Notes under the pieces: generated by a model | Database searches by the model: none | What the model was told of the DNA's origin: nothing | Seen by the model: only the letters and a program-made list of their open reading frames with translations | In this document: positions 26,335 to 35,743 of the stretch, one piece after another | How the letters are laid out: every line of letters starts with the position of its first letter | Numbering within the stretch: position 1 is the stretch's first letter | Translations under genes and position numbers: made by a program | From: Planctomycetia bacterium | GTDB taxonomy: Bacteria > Planctomycetota > Phycisphaerae > Phycisphaerales > SM1A02 | Assembly (NCBI GenBank): GCA_005790605.1 | Contig: SXUI01000057.1 | Location: forward strand, 1-64,000 | DNA: 64,000 nucleotides | Direction of reading: 5' to 3'

Positions 26335-27375
26335 CTAGTGCGATTGTTTGAGATGCGCACGCAACGCATCTCCGCCGAAGTTGGCATTTGGATCGCTCCA
26401 GACGCAGTGCACATGACTCGGATCGTTGTTTGTGCAGTCATACTCAATAGTGAAGCAAGGCGAGGTCAAACGGTAGTAATGCGGTTTCGCGAGATCTGCC
26501 TCGCCCACGAAGCCGAATGCGAGTTGACCGGCGTACTTGGATCGCCACTCCTTCAGTTGATTGTTCGCGATTTCCTCATCCAAAAGTCCAGCATGCACGG
26601 CAAGCAACTTGTCGACGAGTTGCTGTTGCTCAGGTGTCATCGATGCACGCGTCACGCCGCGCATGTCAGGTGCCTGCCCATCCGCCCCAACCGCAAACAG
26701 CACATCCGCAGGAGTGCCTTCGAGGATGCGCGCCGATTTCCGCTGCGCGTCATCCAACGAACGAGCGAGTGCAAATGCGGCCTCGACTGCCGCGCCGAGT
26801 GGCCGCTTGCCTGCATCGGGACCGCTCTTGACCACAACCGGATACGCGCCAGTGAACGCGGGCGTGACCGTCACGACTCCGTCGCAACCAGCAATGTTCA
26901 GAACGAAGTGATGCCCTTCGATTTGCATCGCGAAAGCTCGTTCCCACTTGGTCGTAAAGAGGATGAAGCTGTAGAGATCGGTGCCGTAGGTCGGAGGGTT
27001 CACACCGGCCTTTGCTTCATCCTGCGCGTTTAGCGCCTCAATCACACGAATCAGTCGCCACTGCTCGCGACCCGATTCGGACAGGCAGCTTTCAATGACT
27101 TTGACGGCGGCGGCGCGCGTATCTGCGTCCATGTCACGCAGGAAGAGCCCGGGACGCGGGCCGCGGACATACTGCCACTGCGTGCGTTCCGAGTCCTCCA
27201 GAAGACGAATGGCCGCCGAGCGTTCCGATTCAGAAAGGGTCTTTCCGAATGCTGTCACAGCTGCAGCCTGTTTCGTTTCGCGCGAGGGTCGCATGCCGGC
27301 GGCGACAAGAAGCGAGCAACTCGCAACCAATACGGCGATGAGAGTTCCGACCGTGGAGAAGGATCGAATGCGCAT
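26335..27375 (-). CDS. Secreted DUF3500-domain protein
   Basis: ATG 27375 opens a signal peptide (TVGTLIAVLVASCSLLVAAG), giving 346 residues. The body follows the DUF3500 pattern: YGTDLYSFILFTTKWERAFA, then IEGHHFVLNIAGCDG, VTVTPAFTGAYPVVV and, at the end, YYRLTSPCFTIEYDCTNND with HVHCVWSDPNANFG. The pattern G-H-H plus H-x-H near the C-terminus is conserved in the family, whose biochemical role is unknown. Export is expected. Its stop is 2 nt from the following desaturase GTG, so the two are likely co-transcribed, although no functional link is evident. Confidence 0.85.
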   Translation of the reverse strand: MRIRSFSTVGTLIAVLVASCSLLVAAGMRPSRETKQAAAVTAFGKTLSESERSAAIRLLEDSERTQWQYVRGPRPGLFLRDMDADTRAAAVKVIESCLSESGREQWRLIRVIEALNAQDEAKAGVNPPTYGTDLYSFILFTTKWERAFAMQIEGHHFVLNIAGCDGVVTVTPAFTGAYPVVVKSGPDAGKRPLGAAVEAAFALARSLDDAQRKSARILEGTPADVLFAVGADGQAPDMRGVTRASMTPEQQQLVDKLLAVHAGLLDEEIANNQLKEWRSKYAGQLAFGFVGEADLAKPHYYRLTSPCFTIEYDCTNNDPSHVHCVWSDPNANFGGDALRAHLKQSH

Positions 27376-27391
27376 GACAACATGATGACAG

Positions 27392-27417
27392 AAAACGCGC
27401 CGAGCAAGCTCGGCGCG
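27392..27417 (-). terminator. Intrinsic terminator of the DUF1579 gene
   Basis: Read on the minus strand, a 10-bp GC-rich stem (complement of 27396-27405 with 27408-27417) is immediately followed by TTTT. It lies 49 nt past the stop of the DUF1579 gene. This is the best rho-independent terminator in the window. Confidence 0.75.
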
Positions 27418-27465
27418 CCGTGAGTCGAAGGACGGATGAAGTTCGATGAGCCTCAGCGCGCGAAA

Positions 27466-28194
27466 TCAGTGCGCGTTGTCATTTCCTTCAGCATGCGCAG
27501 CATGCGTCGCTGGCTTGCTCGTGCGGGCGTAGACAGTTTCCATCATCTTGTACTCCTCGCCTGTCTCCGCAGTGGTCCACATGCGCATCGTCTTGGTTCC
27601 GTTGTCGTTATGCGTGTAGGTCTGACGGAAGACACAGTTCTTCTTCGCCATCGGGCAGAAGTAGCTGTAGTTGATTGTGAGTTCCTTCTTGTCGGAAGAC
27701 AGCGTTCCTGTGCCGTACATCATGCCCGTGCCCATGTTGTCGGCCCAGCTGGCTTGAAACTCACCCTTGGCATTGTCATAGCCAATCATGCCGAGCCCTT
27801 CGAACGCGCCCCACTCCGCCATGTCACCGTTCGCGACTTGCTGCACAAACCGACCACCAAGTACCGGAGTCACCGTGAGCTTCGTCTTGCTCGTCGTCGG
27901 AGGAGCCGATGGGGCCATCCACATCGTGCAAGCGCCAATCCATTCACCGGCGTCCTCACAGAGGTAAGCCTGCATCGGACCAGGGGAACCGGCCTTCATC
28001 ATTTCTTCCATCATTTCAGGAGTCATACCGGGTGGCAACTGCGACTCTGGAGGTGCCGCTGGCGCAGGAGCAGCTGCCGGAGTTGTCGTGGGCTTGGAGG
28101 CGTGCTGCTTCTTTGTGTCCTGCGCGAGGAGCGCAGCGGTGCAAAGTGCGAGCGAGCCGAGAGCGATGCTGCAAACAAGACGCGTGCGATGCAT
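27466..28194 (-). CDS. Secreted DUF1579-domain protein
   Basis: ATG 28194, with CGGAG upstream, opens a signal peptide (SIALGSLALCTAALLAQ). The product is 242 residues. After an Ala/Pro-rich linker (about 30-55), the domain has GEWIGACTMWMAP, GGRFVQQVANGDM, FEGLGMIGYDNAKGEFQASW and MMYGTGTLSSDKKELTINY. This is the DUF1579 beta-barrel pattern. A Met-rich patch (PPGMTPEMMEEMMKAG) precedes it. The function of the family is unknown. It is divergent from glycyl-tRNA synthetase, with 186 bp between, and has its own terminator. Confidence 0.85.
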   Translation of the reverse strand: MHRTRLVCSIALGSLALCTAALLAQDTKKQHASKPTTTPAAAPAPAAPPESQLPPGMTPEMMEEMMKAGSPGPMQAYLCEDAGEWIGACTMWMAPSAPPTTSKTKLTVTPVLGGRFVQQVANGDMAEWGAFEGLGMIGYDNAKGEFQASWADNMGTGMMYGTGTLSSDKKELTINYSYFCPMAKKNCVFRQTYTHNDNGTKTMRMWTTAETGEEYKMMETVYARTSKPATHAAHAEGNDNAH

Positions 28195-28380
28195 AGAAGT
28201 ACTCCGAGAAGAGAGTGAGTTTGGAACCAACCGAACGGGGCGACGAGTGTAACCAAGCGCGTCGCTTCGGAAGAGTGATCAAACGCATGCACGCGCTGTG
28301 CCCGCTCGTATTCCATTGAAAACGGGGTTCGCGCCTACCGATATCCTCCTCGCTCTCTGTTCGAAAGTGAGTTCTCCACC

Positions 28381-29937
28381 ATGTCTGACGCATCCCCTGC
28401 ATCGAATTCTGCCGCCGCTCCAAAGAAGATGGATGACATCGTCGCGCTGTGCCGTCGACGGGGCTTCATCTTTCAATCATCCGAAATCTACGGAGGCATC
28501 AACGGATTCTGGGATTACGGCCCGCTTGGTACTGCGCTCAAGCGCAATCTCAAGAACGCATGGTGGAACGATGTCGTCGAGCGCGAACTCATCGGTCCAG
28601 ATGGCACTGCGATCGACATCGTTGGTCTCGATTGCACGATCATCATGAACCCAAAGACTTGGGTCGCGTCTGGACATGTTGGGGGATTCAACGACCCGAT
28701 GGTGGATTGCAAGGAGAGCAAGTCCCGCTATCGCGCCGATCACTTAGTCGTGCTCGGCTCATTGTCCACCGGTGCGCGCCTCTATGCCGTTGTGCAAGGC
28801 GACGAGGCGCAGATGGCTGCCGCGTCCAAGGCGCTCACTCGATATGAAAAACGCGACACGCTCGATCCAACCGTCCATGTGGTCCGCGCATTCACAGCGC
28901 TCACCGCGGAGGAGCGCGCACGCACGATGGGACCGCACGCGAAGGAAGTTGGCACGCTGACGGAGCCACGCCAGTTCAACCTCATGTTCGAGACGCACTG
29001 TGGTGCGATTCGCGACGAGAACTCACTGGCCTACCTCCGACCCGAAACCGCTCAGGGCATATTCGCGAACTTCTGGAATGTGTGCGATTCCACGCGTGTT
29101 CGTGTGCCCTTCGGCATCGCGCAGATCGGCAAAGCATTCCGGAACGAAGTCACGCCGCGAAACTTCACCTTCCGCAGCCGCGAGTTTGAGCAGATGGAGA
29201 TTGAGTTCTTCATTCGACCAGACAGCGCCAACGAGTGGTACAAGTGGTGGCGCGACTGGCGCTTTGCGTGGTGGCAGAAGATCGGACTCACGAGCGAAAA
29301 CCTGATTCTGCGCGAGCATGATCGTGATGAGCTCGCGCACTACGCGAAGGCTGGCGCCGGGACGAGCGATATCGAGTACCGATTCCCCTTTACCGCGCCG
29401 GGCTATGGCGAACTTGAAGGCATCGCGCATCGAGCCGACTTCGATCTCAAGGCGCACGCCACGCACTGCGGAAAGGGCGACAAGATGCGCTACTTCGACC
29501 AAGAGAAGAATGAGCGCTACTTCCCGCATGTAATCGAACCATCGGCGGGCGCTGACCGCGGCGCGCTTGCATTGCTCTGCGAGGCGTACACCGTCGATGC
29601 CTCGCGCGCATCGGGTGTGTTCATGCGATTCGATCCACGCATCGCGCCGGTGAAAGCCGGTGTGTTCCCGCTCGTGAATAAGGACGGACTTCCGGAAATC
29701 GCGGAGCGAGTCTTCCGCGACCTTCGCAAGCACCACTCGGTCGAGTTCGATGAGAAACAATCGATCGGGAAGCGGTACGCTCGCATGGACGAAGCAGGCA
29801 CGCCATTCTGTATCACGATTGATCACGATGGCGCAGCCAACGGAACCGCGACGGTTCGTCACCGCGACACGCAAGCGCAAGAACGAGTGGCGCTTGACCA
29901 AATCCCCCGCTTTGTTGCTGAGCGAGTCGGAGGCTAG
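28381..29937 (+). CDS. glyS: Glycyl-tRNA synthetase, homodimeric type
   Basis: The 518-residue class II synthetase charges tRNA-Gly. It is the alpha2 form rather than the alpha2beta2 form. Landmarks are GFIFQSSEIYGGINGFWDYGPLG at the N-terminus, motif 2 FRNEVTPRNFTFRSREFEQME, and the ETAQGIFANF segment. The C-terminal anticodon-binding domain begins RIAPVKAGVFPLVNKDGLPE and ends with a redox-neutral tail. The length is typical of the family. Position 28381 is the natural ATG. It is convergent with the M28 fusion gene, and the two coding ends overlap by 4 nt (29934-29937). Confidence 0.95.
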   Translation: MSDASPASNSAAAPKKMDDIVALCRRRGFIFQSSEIYGGINGFWDYGPLGTALKRNLKNAWWNDVVERELIGPDGTAIDIVGLDCTIIMNPKTWVASGHVGGFNDPMVDCKESKSRYRADHLVVLGSLSTGARLYAVVQGDEAQMAAASKALTRYEKRDTLDPTVHVVRAFTALTAEERARTMGPHAKEVGTLTEPRQFNLMFETHCGAIRDENSLAYLRPETAQGIFANFWNVCDSTRVRVPFGIAQIGKAFRNEVTPRNFTFRSREFEQMEIEFFIRPDSANEWYKWWRDWRFAWWQKIGLTSENLILREHDRDELAHYAKAGAGTSDIEYRFPFTAPGYGELEGIAHRADFDLKAHATHCGKGDKMRYFDQEKNERYFPHVIEPSAGADRGALALLCEAYTVDASRASGVFMRFDPRIAPVKAGVFPLVNKDGLPEIAERVFRDLRKHHSVEFDEKQSIGKRYARMDEAGTPFCITIDHDGAANGTATVRHRDTQAQERVALDQIPRFVAERVGG

Positions 29938-32390
29938 TCCAAGCACACGCCGGTGCAAAGATCGTTGCCGAACGCATCCCAGTCATCGAGCATCCACACG
30001 ACACGCTTGTCGCGTGTGGCCTCGATCATCTGAGGGTTGTCGCGACCGGCATGTGTGTTGCCGAACACGATGTTTCCATTGGGCATGACTTGCAGTGTGG
30101 TCACCCAGCAGAGGTGAATCGGACGCCCATCTGGACGCCGCAACTCGTCGCGTTCAACCGACCAAACGGTTTCCTTCTTCGGGTTCACTTCGAACACACG
30201 GTTGTTGTTCCCCCCAGCAATCAACGTGTTTCCACTCTTGAGGCGAAGTGCGTTGAAGACACTCGTGCCATGTCCATCATGACCCCCAGTCGCGGGCTGG
30301 TCATGCAGATCGAGCTTGTACTCCCACACGATTGCGCCTTTTTCGTCGTACTCGCGCACAAGGCCAAGTCCCTCATGGCAAACGAGATAGGTCCCCGCAT
30401 CAGTCTTTCGAACTCTGCGCGTGTCACGGTGGGAGTCTGGTTGCTCCACCGTGAGTGGCACATTCTTCACTATCTCGCCCTTTGCGTTGACCTCGAGAAC
30501 TCGAAGGTTCCCAGTTTCTGCGATGAGCGTATTGCCATTACTCAGCCGCTCAAATGCGTGAATCTCAACGCGCCCCGCGTAGGGCGGGACAGGCACGCTC
30601 TTCCACTCCCACACAAGGTCGTTCATCGGCGTCACTTCCATGATGCGGTCAGGCGCAGGATGGAGCAGGACATTGCGGTTGGGAAGCGCGGCAAGGTCGT
30701 GCGAATTGTGAGGGCAGTCCAGTTTCCATGTCACTGCGCCCGAGGCCTCGCGAATCACAACGCGACCCTTGTCCTGACCGATCACGCGATGCTCGATGAA
30801 ACCGTACTTCGATCGAATCTTCTTGAGCGTGCCGTCTGCTTCCATCGCCACCAACTCCGCCGAAACGCGCTCCGCGATTGAGGCGTCTTGCTTTCGGAAT
30901 GCATACACACTTGATTGCGGCTCAAGCAGGAGTGCCTTGACTGTCGAATCACGCTTCGCCCGAACAGTTGCCGCGGCGTAGTCCATGATGAAGGCGTCGA
31001 GCTTGCCCTGAGCGAGCCCACTGACGATCGCGCCAATGGGTTCACCCGATGCATATCGGGAAGCCTTTGGAAGCTGCGCCTGTGTCCATGTATCAAAGCC
31101 GCTCGATGGAGCAGCAAACACGCGTGCCCCATCAAGCGAGGCTCGCGTCCACGCCGCATCGGCCTTGACAAGCGCGCCGACGCCATCCGCACAAAGGTAC
31201 GGCGTCGTGCATGCAATCTCGTCAGCCCGAGCATGCATGGCGAAGAAACCATCCGCGATCACATCAATCTCGCCGTCGCGCAGCGCGGACTCTTCTCCGA
31301 GTGGAGACACGAACTTCGCGTCGACGGTCCAGCCCAACCGCTTCGCGAGCTCATCCCAGACCTCCGCATCTATGCCGCGATCACGTTGTCGACGCGAGGT
31401 TGCGTTCCAAAATGGCGCGGCCTCGCGTGGTCGGCCCAATCGAAGCGTGCGCGTCTTCGCATCGAGAGCCGATGCGTCGAGAGGCGACTTGTCGAATCGC
31501 GGCGGCATCTCCTTCGCGTAGGCACGCACAGCGTTCGTGACAAGGGTCGCGACCTTCGCCGCAAGTCCGCAGTCTGCGAGTGCCGCCTCATCACTCACCT
31601 TGTGATAGTCCTCGTGATCCTCGCAACTAAAGAGAACGGCGGGAATCCCTACCGAAAGAAACGCGCCCTGATCGCTGCGCTGCAACCAATCCGGATGCGT
31701 ATCCACGACCATCGGCAACTGCGCATCGGGAGCGAGACGCGTGAGCAAGTCAACGAGCACCTTTCCTGTCGGTCCGCCGTCGAGTCGGATCGCGCCATCG
31801 GGTGCGCGCGAGATCATGTCCATGTTGAACACCGCTCGAATTCGCGCGAGCGGAAGAATCTCCTCTTCCACAAACGCGCTACTTCCAACGAGACCTGCCT
31901 CTTCTCCGGTGAATCCGACGAACACGACACCAACGCTGAGCGCGTCTTTCTGCAGGGCCTGAGCGACCGCGATCATGCCGCAGACCCCGCTCGCGTTGTC
32001 GTCCGCGCCGTTGTAAATGCGATCCTCACCGCTCTTCGCATTCGAAAGATGGTCGTAGTGCGCAGTTACGAGGATGAACTCACCCGAAGAAGGTTGATCG
32101 GTCGCGCTCGGGGGGAGCCATGCAACGACATTGGGACTCGCCGCAGGTTGGCGTGCGATTGGAATCAGCATGGAGTCCCGCTCGGAGATGGGCTTCGCCC
32201 CAGCCGCTGCAAACTTCGCGGCGACCCACGCAGCGGCGCGCTTTCCATCTTCGCTGCGATAGGAGCGCCCATTCATCGCGTCGCTCGCGAGGTCCGCAAG
32301 ATCGGCGCAGATGCGAGTGGAATCAGGCGCAGCCGACGGTGGTGTGACCTGCGAGAGAACGAGTGCAACACACGCGAGAATCTGCAGCAT
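29934..32390 (-). CDS. Secreted M28 peptidase / solute-binding / beta-propeller triple fusion
   Basis: The 818-residue exported protein has a signal peptide at 1-20. Residues 24-295 are an M28 zinc aminopeptidase with a full ligand set: H111 (TAHYDHLS), D130 (GADDNASG), E163 as base and E164 (FTGEEAGL), D191 (NMDMIS), H263 (DYHKVSD). Residues about 325-530 resemble a type-3 extracellular solute-binding domain: LAKRLGWTVDAKFV, GEIDVIADGFFA, TTPYLCADGVGALV. Residues about 540-818 form a repeat propeller (NRNVLLHPAPDRIMEVTP, NGNTLIAETGNLRVLEVN, SGNTLIAGGNNNRVFEVN), similar to arylsulfotransferase/PQQ propellers. I know of no standard family with this order. It probably releases and binds amino acids or peptides outside the cytoplasm. 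Confidence 0.82.
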   Translation of the reverse strand: MLQILACVALVLSQVTPPSAAPDSTRICADLADLASDAMNGRSYRSEDGKRAAAWVAAKFAAAGAKPISERDSMLIPIARQPAASPNVVAWLPPSATDQPSSGEFILVTAHYDHLSNAKSGEDRIYNGADDNASGVCGMIAVAQALQKDALSVGVVFVGFTGEEAGLVGSSAFVEEEILPLARIRAVFNMDMISRAPDGAIRLDGGPTGKVLVDLLTRLAPDAQLPMVVDTHPDWLQRSDQGAFLSVGIPAVLFSCEDHEDYHKVSDEAALADCGLAAKVATLVTNAVRAYAKEMPPRFDKSPLDASALDAKTRTLRLGRPREAAPFWNATSRRQRDRGIDAEVWDELAKRLGWTVDAKFVSPLGEESALRDGEIDVIADGFFAMHARADEIACTTPYLCADGVGALVKADAAWTRASLDGARVFAAPSSGFDTWTQAQLPKASRYASGEPIGAIVSGLAQGKLDAFIMDYAAATVRAKRDSTVKALLLEPQSSVYAFRKQDASIAERVSAELVAMEADGTLKKIRSKYGFIEHRVIGQDKGRVVIREASGAVTWKLDCPHNSHDLAALPNRNVLLHPAPDRIMEVTPMNDLVWEWKSVPVPPYAGRVEIHAFERLSNGNTLIAETGNLRVLEVNAKGEIVKNVPLTVEQPDSHRDTRRVRKTDAGTYLVCHEGLGLVREYDEKGAIVWEYKLDLHDQPATGGHDGHGTSVFNALRLKSGNTLIAGGNNNRVFEVNPKKETVWSVERDELRRPDGRPIHLCWVTTLQVMPNGNIVFGNTHAGRDNPQMIEATRDKRVVWMLDDWDAFGNDLCTGVCLD

Positions 32391-32444
32391 TCACACAGCG
32401 TACATGAGACATCCTTCGCAAACAGTCATTGCGTGCGAGGACCG

Positions 32445-33908
32445 TCAACTCCTGACCTCATCCCAGATTTTGTGCTGATGCGTCTCTTTCAAGAACACGC
32501 AACCCACAACGAATGTCAGTGCCGCGATGCCCATCGGATAGTAAAGCCCCGCGTAGATGTCGCCAGTCGTCGCGACGATGGCGAGACCGATGAGAGGAAG
32601 AAGTCCGCCGAAGATGCCGTTGCCGATGTGGTACGGAAGCGAGAGCGCCGTGTAGCGAATGCGCGCGGGGAACGCTTCAACGAGGTATGCGGCGATGGGG
32701 CCGTACACCATCGCAACGAAAATGAGCTGCACAAAAATGAATCCAACGAGCATCCACGCCGAGGAAGTCGCGAAGAGCGTCGAGAGGCCTTCATAGGGGA
32801 GCACTTCAGACGCGTTCACCAACGCGCCGTCAACACTCGATTGCGGAGTCAACCGCACGGCGCCAGTTACTGCGTCGCGAACGGAGGTCACCGTTGACAC
32901 CTGCGAGCCTGCCGCCCACTGCATGCCCTTGTAGATAGGAATATAGAAACATACTGCGAGAAGGCATCCCGCCATCATGATCTTCTTGCGGCCGATCCGA
33001 TCGGACAAACTCCCGAACAGAATGAAGAGCGGCATGCCGAGCAACAGCGCAACAGCGACGATGCAATTTGCGCTTGTGGAGTGCACCTTGAGAATCGTCT
33101 GGAGATAAAAGAGCGCGTAAAACTGTCCCGTGTACCAAATCACGCCCTGCCCCGCGGTCGCCCCAAACAGTGAAATGAGCACGCGCTTGAGATTGGCCCA
33201 CTGCGTGAATGCTTCTTTGAGCGGAGCACTTGATGTCATCCCCTTTGTCTTGAGATGGTCGAGAATCGGCGACTCTTGCATTCGCATTCGAATGTAGAGC
33301 GAGATGCCCACGAGGAAGATGGAAATCAAGAACGGCACGCGCCATCCCCAGGACTTGAAGGCCTCTACTCCAAGCATGCTCTGCACGAAGAAGATGACAA
33401 TGAGCGAGAGAAAGAGGCCAAGCGTTGCAGTGATTTGTATGAAGCTCGTATAGAACCCGCGCTTGTTGTCGGGCACATGTTCGGCGACATACACAGCAGC
33501 GCCGCCGTACTCGCCGCCGAGCGCAAAGCCTTGCATCACGCGGATGAGCAACAGTGCAATCGGCGCTGCATAACCAATCGTCGCGAATGTCGGGAGCACG
33601 CCGACGACTGCTGTCGCGCCACCCATCACAATGAGCGTGACGAGAAACGCGTACTTGCGGCCGACCACATCGCCGATGCGGCCGAAAACAAGCGCGCCAA
33701 AGGGCCGGACAACGAATCCAACAGCAAAGGTCGAGAGATACGCGACGAGCGCCCAAGTGTCATTCCCGCTTGGGTAGAAGAGAGGAGCGATGATCGTCGC
33801 GAGACTTCCAAAGATGTAGAAGTCGTACCACTCGATCATCGTCCCGACCGAAGAGGCTGCGATGACCTGCCAAAGACGCGCGCGTGAGACCGTAGATTCG
33901 GATGGCAT
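32445..33908 (-). CDS. MFS metabolite:H+ symporter (MHS family)
   Basis: The start at ATG 33908 (487 residues) replaces an upstream GTG frame. It has twelve transmembrane segments. Hallmarks are SSVGTMIEWYDFYIFGSLA in helix 1, the loop GRIGDVVGRKYAFL, RVMQGFALGGEYGGAA, and SLSDRIGRKK between helices 8 and 9. These define the ShiA/ProP/KgtP branch, which imports organic acids, osmolytes or amino acids with protons. An insertion of about 55 residues in the second half (VSTVTSVRDAVTGAVRLTP...) forms an enlarged extracytoplasmic loop, seen in some relatives. The substrate is unknown. Confidence 0.9.
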   Translation of the reverse strand: MPSESTVSRARLWQVIAASSVGTMIEWYDFYIFGSLATIIAPLFYPSGNDTWALVAYLSTFAVGFVVRPFGALVFGRIGDVVGRKYAFLVTLIVMGGATAVVGVLPTFATIGYAAPIALLLIRVMQGFALGGEYGGAAVYVAEHVPDNKRGFYTSFIQITATLGLFLSLIVIFFVQSMLGVEAFKSWGWRVPFLISIFLVGISLYIRMRMQESPILDHLKTKGMTSSAPLKEAFTQWANLKRVLISLFGATAGQGVIWYTGQFYALFYLQTILKVHSTSANCIVAVALLLGMPLFILFGSLSDRIGRKKIMMAGCLLAVCFYIPIYKGMQWAAGSQVSTVTSVRDAVTGAVRLTPQSSVDGALVNASEVLPYEGLSTLFATSSAWMLVGFIFVQLIFVAMVYGPIAAYLVEAFPARIRYTALSLPYHIGNGIFGGLLPLIGLAIVATTGDIYAGLYYPMGIAALTFVVGCVFLKETHQHKIWDEVRS

Positions 33909-33997
33909 GCATCCGAAGTCTAATGCGACGACACTCTTCCGCGTGTGCAAGGCTCATGCGGAGTCCGAACCCAGGAAGTCTTCATTCGTTCGGTCAG

Positions 33998-35584
33998 TTA
34001 GCTGCACGGCCCCCACGCGCTGAGCAGAATTGCAAGGTCAGCCGCGCCCACGAATCCGTCGCAATCAAGATCAGCGACGCAGGCCGACTTTCCACACGGT
34101 CCCCATGAAGCGAGCAGGATCGAAAGATCCGCGGCAGCCACAGCACCGTCGAGATCAAAGTCCGCGAGGCAAGAGGGCGCAATGGGAATAAGGACATACG
34201 CGACTCCTGGCAAGTAGTCCTCCGGCGCCGCAGTCGCGATGATCCATCCGTCTGCGTTGACGCCATGTGCCTGCGTCAGATTGAGATCAGATCGGCCCGT
34301 CAATTCATCGAGCGCGACGCCAGTCCAAACTCCAGTATCAGGTGAGAGAAGCCATCGAACCGCCTTGCGACGCGAAGTCTGCGTTGAGTCGATCTCAGTC
34401 AGCGTGCCGACTGCGGTCTCGCCTCGGATCGCGCCATCGAGAACATCGTTGCTCACAAATTTCGCTCCCTGCACAGTGCTCGCCTCGTGCTCGTACCCTG
34501 AGGCGACAGGAAGGTGGCCGAGGTAAACCGGTGAAGTGCCAAGCGAGTTCCACACCGTCGCGTAATCCTCGCACTGATCACACGCTCCCGAATCGATATT
34601 GCATGTGAGATCCCACGGCGCTCCGTATGGATCTACACCTCCGCCCTGCGCGTGACCGTAGAGATGAGGCGTGGAGCGCGCGAAGATCGCAACACCGCGA
34701 GGCGTGTCTAGTTCGCCGTCGCTGGAACATCTTGTCCACGATCCGTGCGGAACAACATGCCTTGGTTCGCCTCCATCGTAGACGAGTCCCCACTCCGCAT
34801 CGAAACAGAGAGAAACGGTGGTGCCTTCGCCTTCACACAGCGTTGGATCTTCGCATCGATAACCGTAACCAATACCGGCGGGATCGCCATGCTCCCGCGC
34901 GAGAAGCGCGTGAGCGGTGGTTGCCGCATTTTCTGAATAGTGGATCTCGGATCCACCGCCATCGAGTCTCGTGCCGCCGGACAACGCAAGCGGCCCATCT
35001 CCCGCCAATAGGCTCCACTTTGTGCCTCGCCGAGGCCGAATCGCTGCGCACTTCCAGCGCGCGGTCCCAAACATTGTTTGCCCGTCATCAGCAATCGCGA
35101 ATGCCGCACTTCCGAGCGCGCCAATCGCCGGCATGCTCCAATCTTCCTCCGAGCGCCACGCAGCTGCGATGGGCTCAAAACCTTGGCCTCCGCCACCGAT
35201 GTATCCAACCACGACCGGATCTATACCTTCCGATAGGTCGCACGAAGTTGTCATCAATCCACCGGCAGTGAGTGGAATCGCAAGTGGGTATGTCACGCAG
35301 TGGGCCGAGATCGTCGGGAACACGATCTCGGCGAGCCGAATCCCCGCGCTCTCGGGCAAGTTGCCGGAGATGATCCCGTGGTCATTGATCGCCCATCGCC
35401 CCTGGTCCATGCCGAACTCGCCGCTGTAGACCGCCTGCTCCATCGCAGGGCCGAGTTCGACGACCCGATACTGCTGTTCAGCTACTGCGCCGCTCGAGTT
35501 TGCGAGAAGTGTGAGGATGATCGATCCAGCGGCGGGAGAGCAACGCCAACAACTCAAGAACCGATGTGGAATCTGTGCATCCAT
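33998..35584 (-). CDS. Secreted protein with paired dockerin-like C-terminus
   Basis: ATG 35584 is preceded by GAAGGATGG. The 528-residue product has a signal peptide (IILTLLANSSGAVA) and a long region with autotransporter/HAF-like motifs: WAINDHGIISGNL, AFAIADDGQTMFGTA, AHGVNADGWIIATA. The last 65 residues carry two dockerin-like loops, DFDLDGAVAAADLSILLASW and DLDCDGFVGAADLAILLSAW, ending WGPCS. A Cys just before the first loop and one after the last could form a clasp. No catalytic residues are evident. Its function is probably surface display or cell-envelope association. Confidence 0.75.
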   Translation of the reverse strand: MDAQIPHRFLSCWRCSPAAGSIILTLLANSSGAVAEQQYRVVELGPAMEQAVYSGEFGMDQGRWAINDHGIISGNLPESAGIRLAEIVFPTISAHCVTYPLAIPLTAGGLMTTSCDLSEGIDPVVVGYIGGGGQGFEPIAAAWRSEEDWSMPAIGALGSAAFAIADDGQTMFGTARWKCAAIRPRRGTKWSLLAGDGPLALSGGTRLDGGGSEIHYSENAATTAHALLAREHGDPAGIGYGYRCEDPTLCEGEGTTVSLCFDAEWGLVYDGGEPRHVVPHGSWTRCSSDGELDTPRGVAIFARSTPHLYGHAQGGGVDPYGAPWDLTCNIDSGACDQCEDYATVWNSLGTSPVYLGHLPVASGYEHEASTVQGAKFVSNDVLDGAIRGETAVGTLTEIDSTQTSRRKAVRWLLSPDTGVWTGVALDELTGRSDLNLTQAHGVNADGWIIATAAPEDYLPGVAYVLIPIAPSCLADFDLDGAVAAADLSILLASWGPCGKSACVADLDCDGFVGAADLAILLSAWGPCS

Positions 35585-35743
35585 TCGAGACCATCCTTCG
35601 TGTTGAAAATTCTGGGAGCTTGACTACGAAGACCACCGCGTCTGCCTCACCTGTGACGATCCGTACTCGGACCGCCACTCACCTGCCATCAGTGTCGCGG
35701 CTTCCCTACAAATCGCAAGTGAAAAAGTTTGACTTCTGATCGT

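Noticed and set aside
30915-32897. A 660-codon plus-strand frame
   Set aside because: Antisense to the M28 fusion and MHS transporter; Arg/His-rich translation with no motif.
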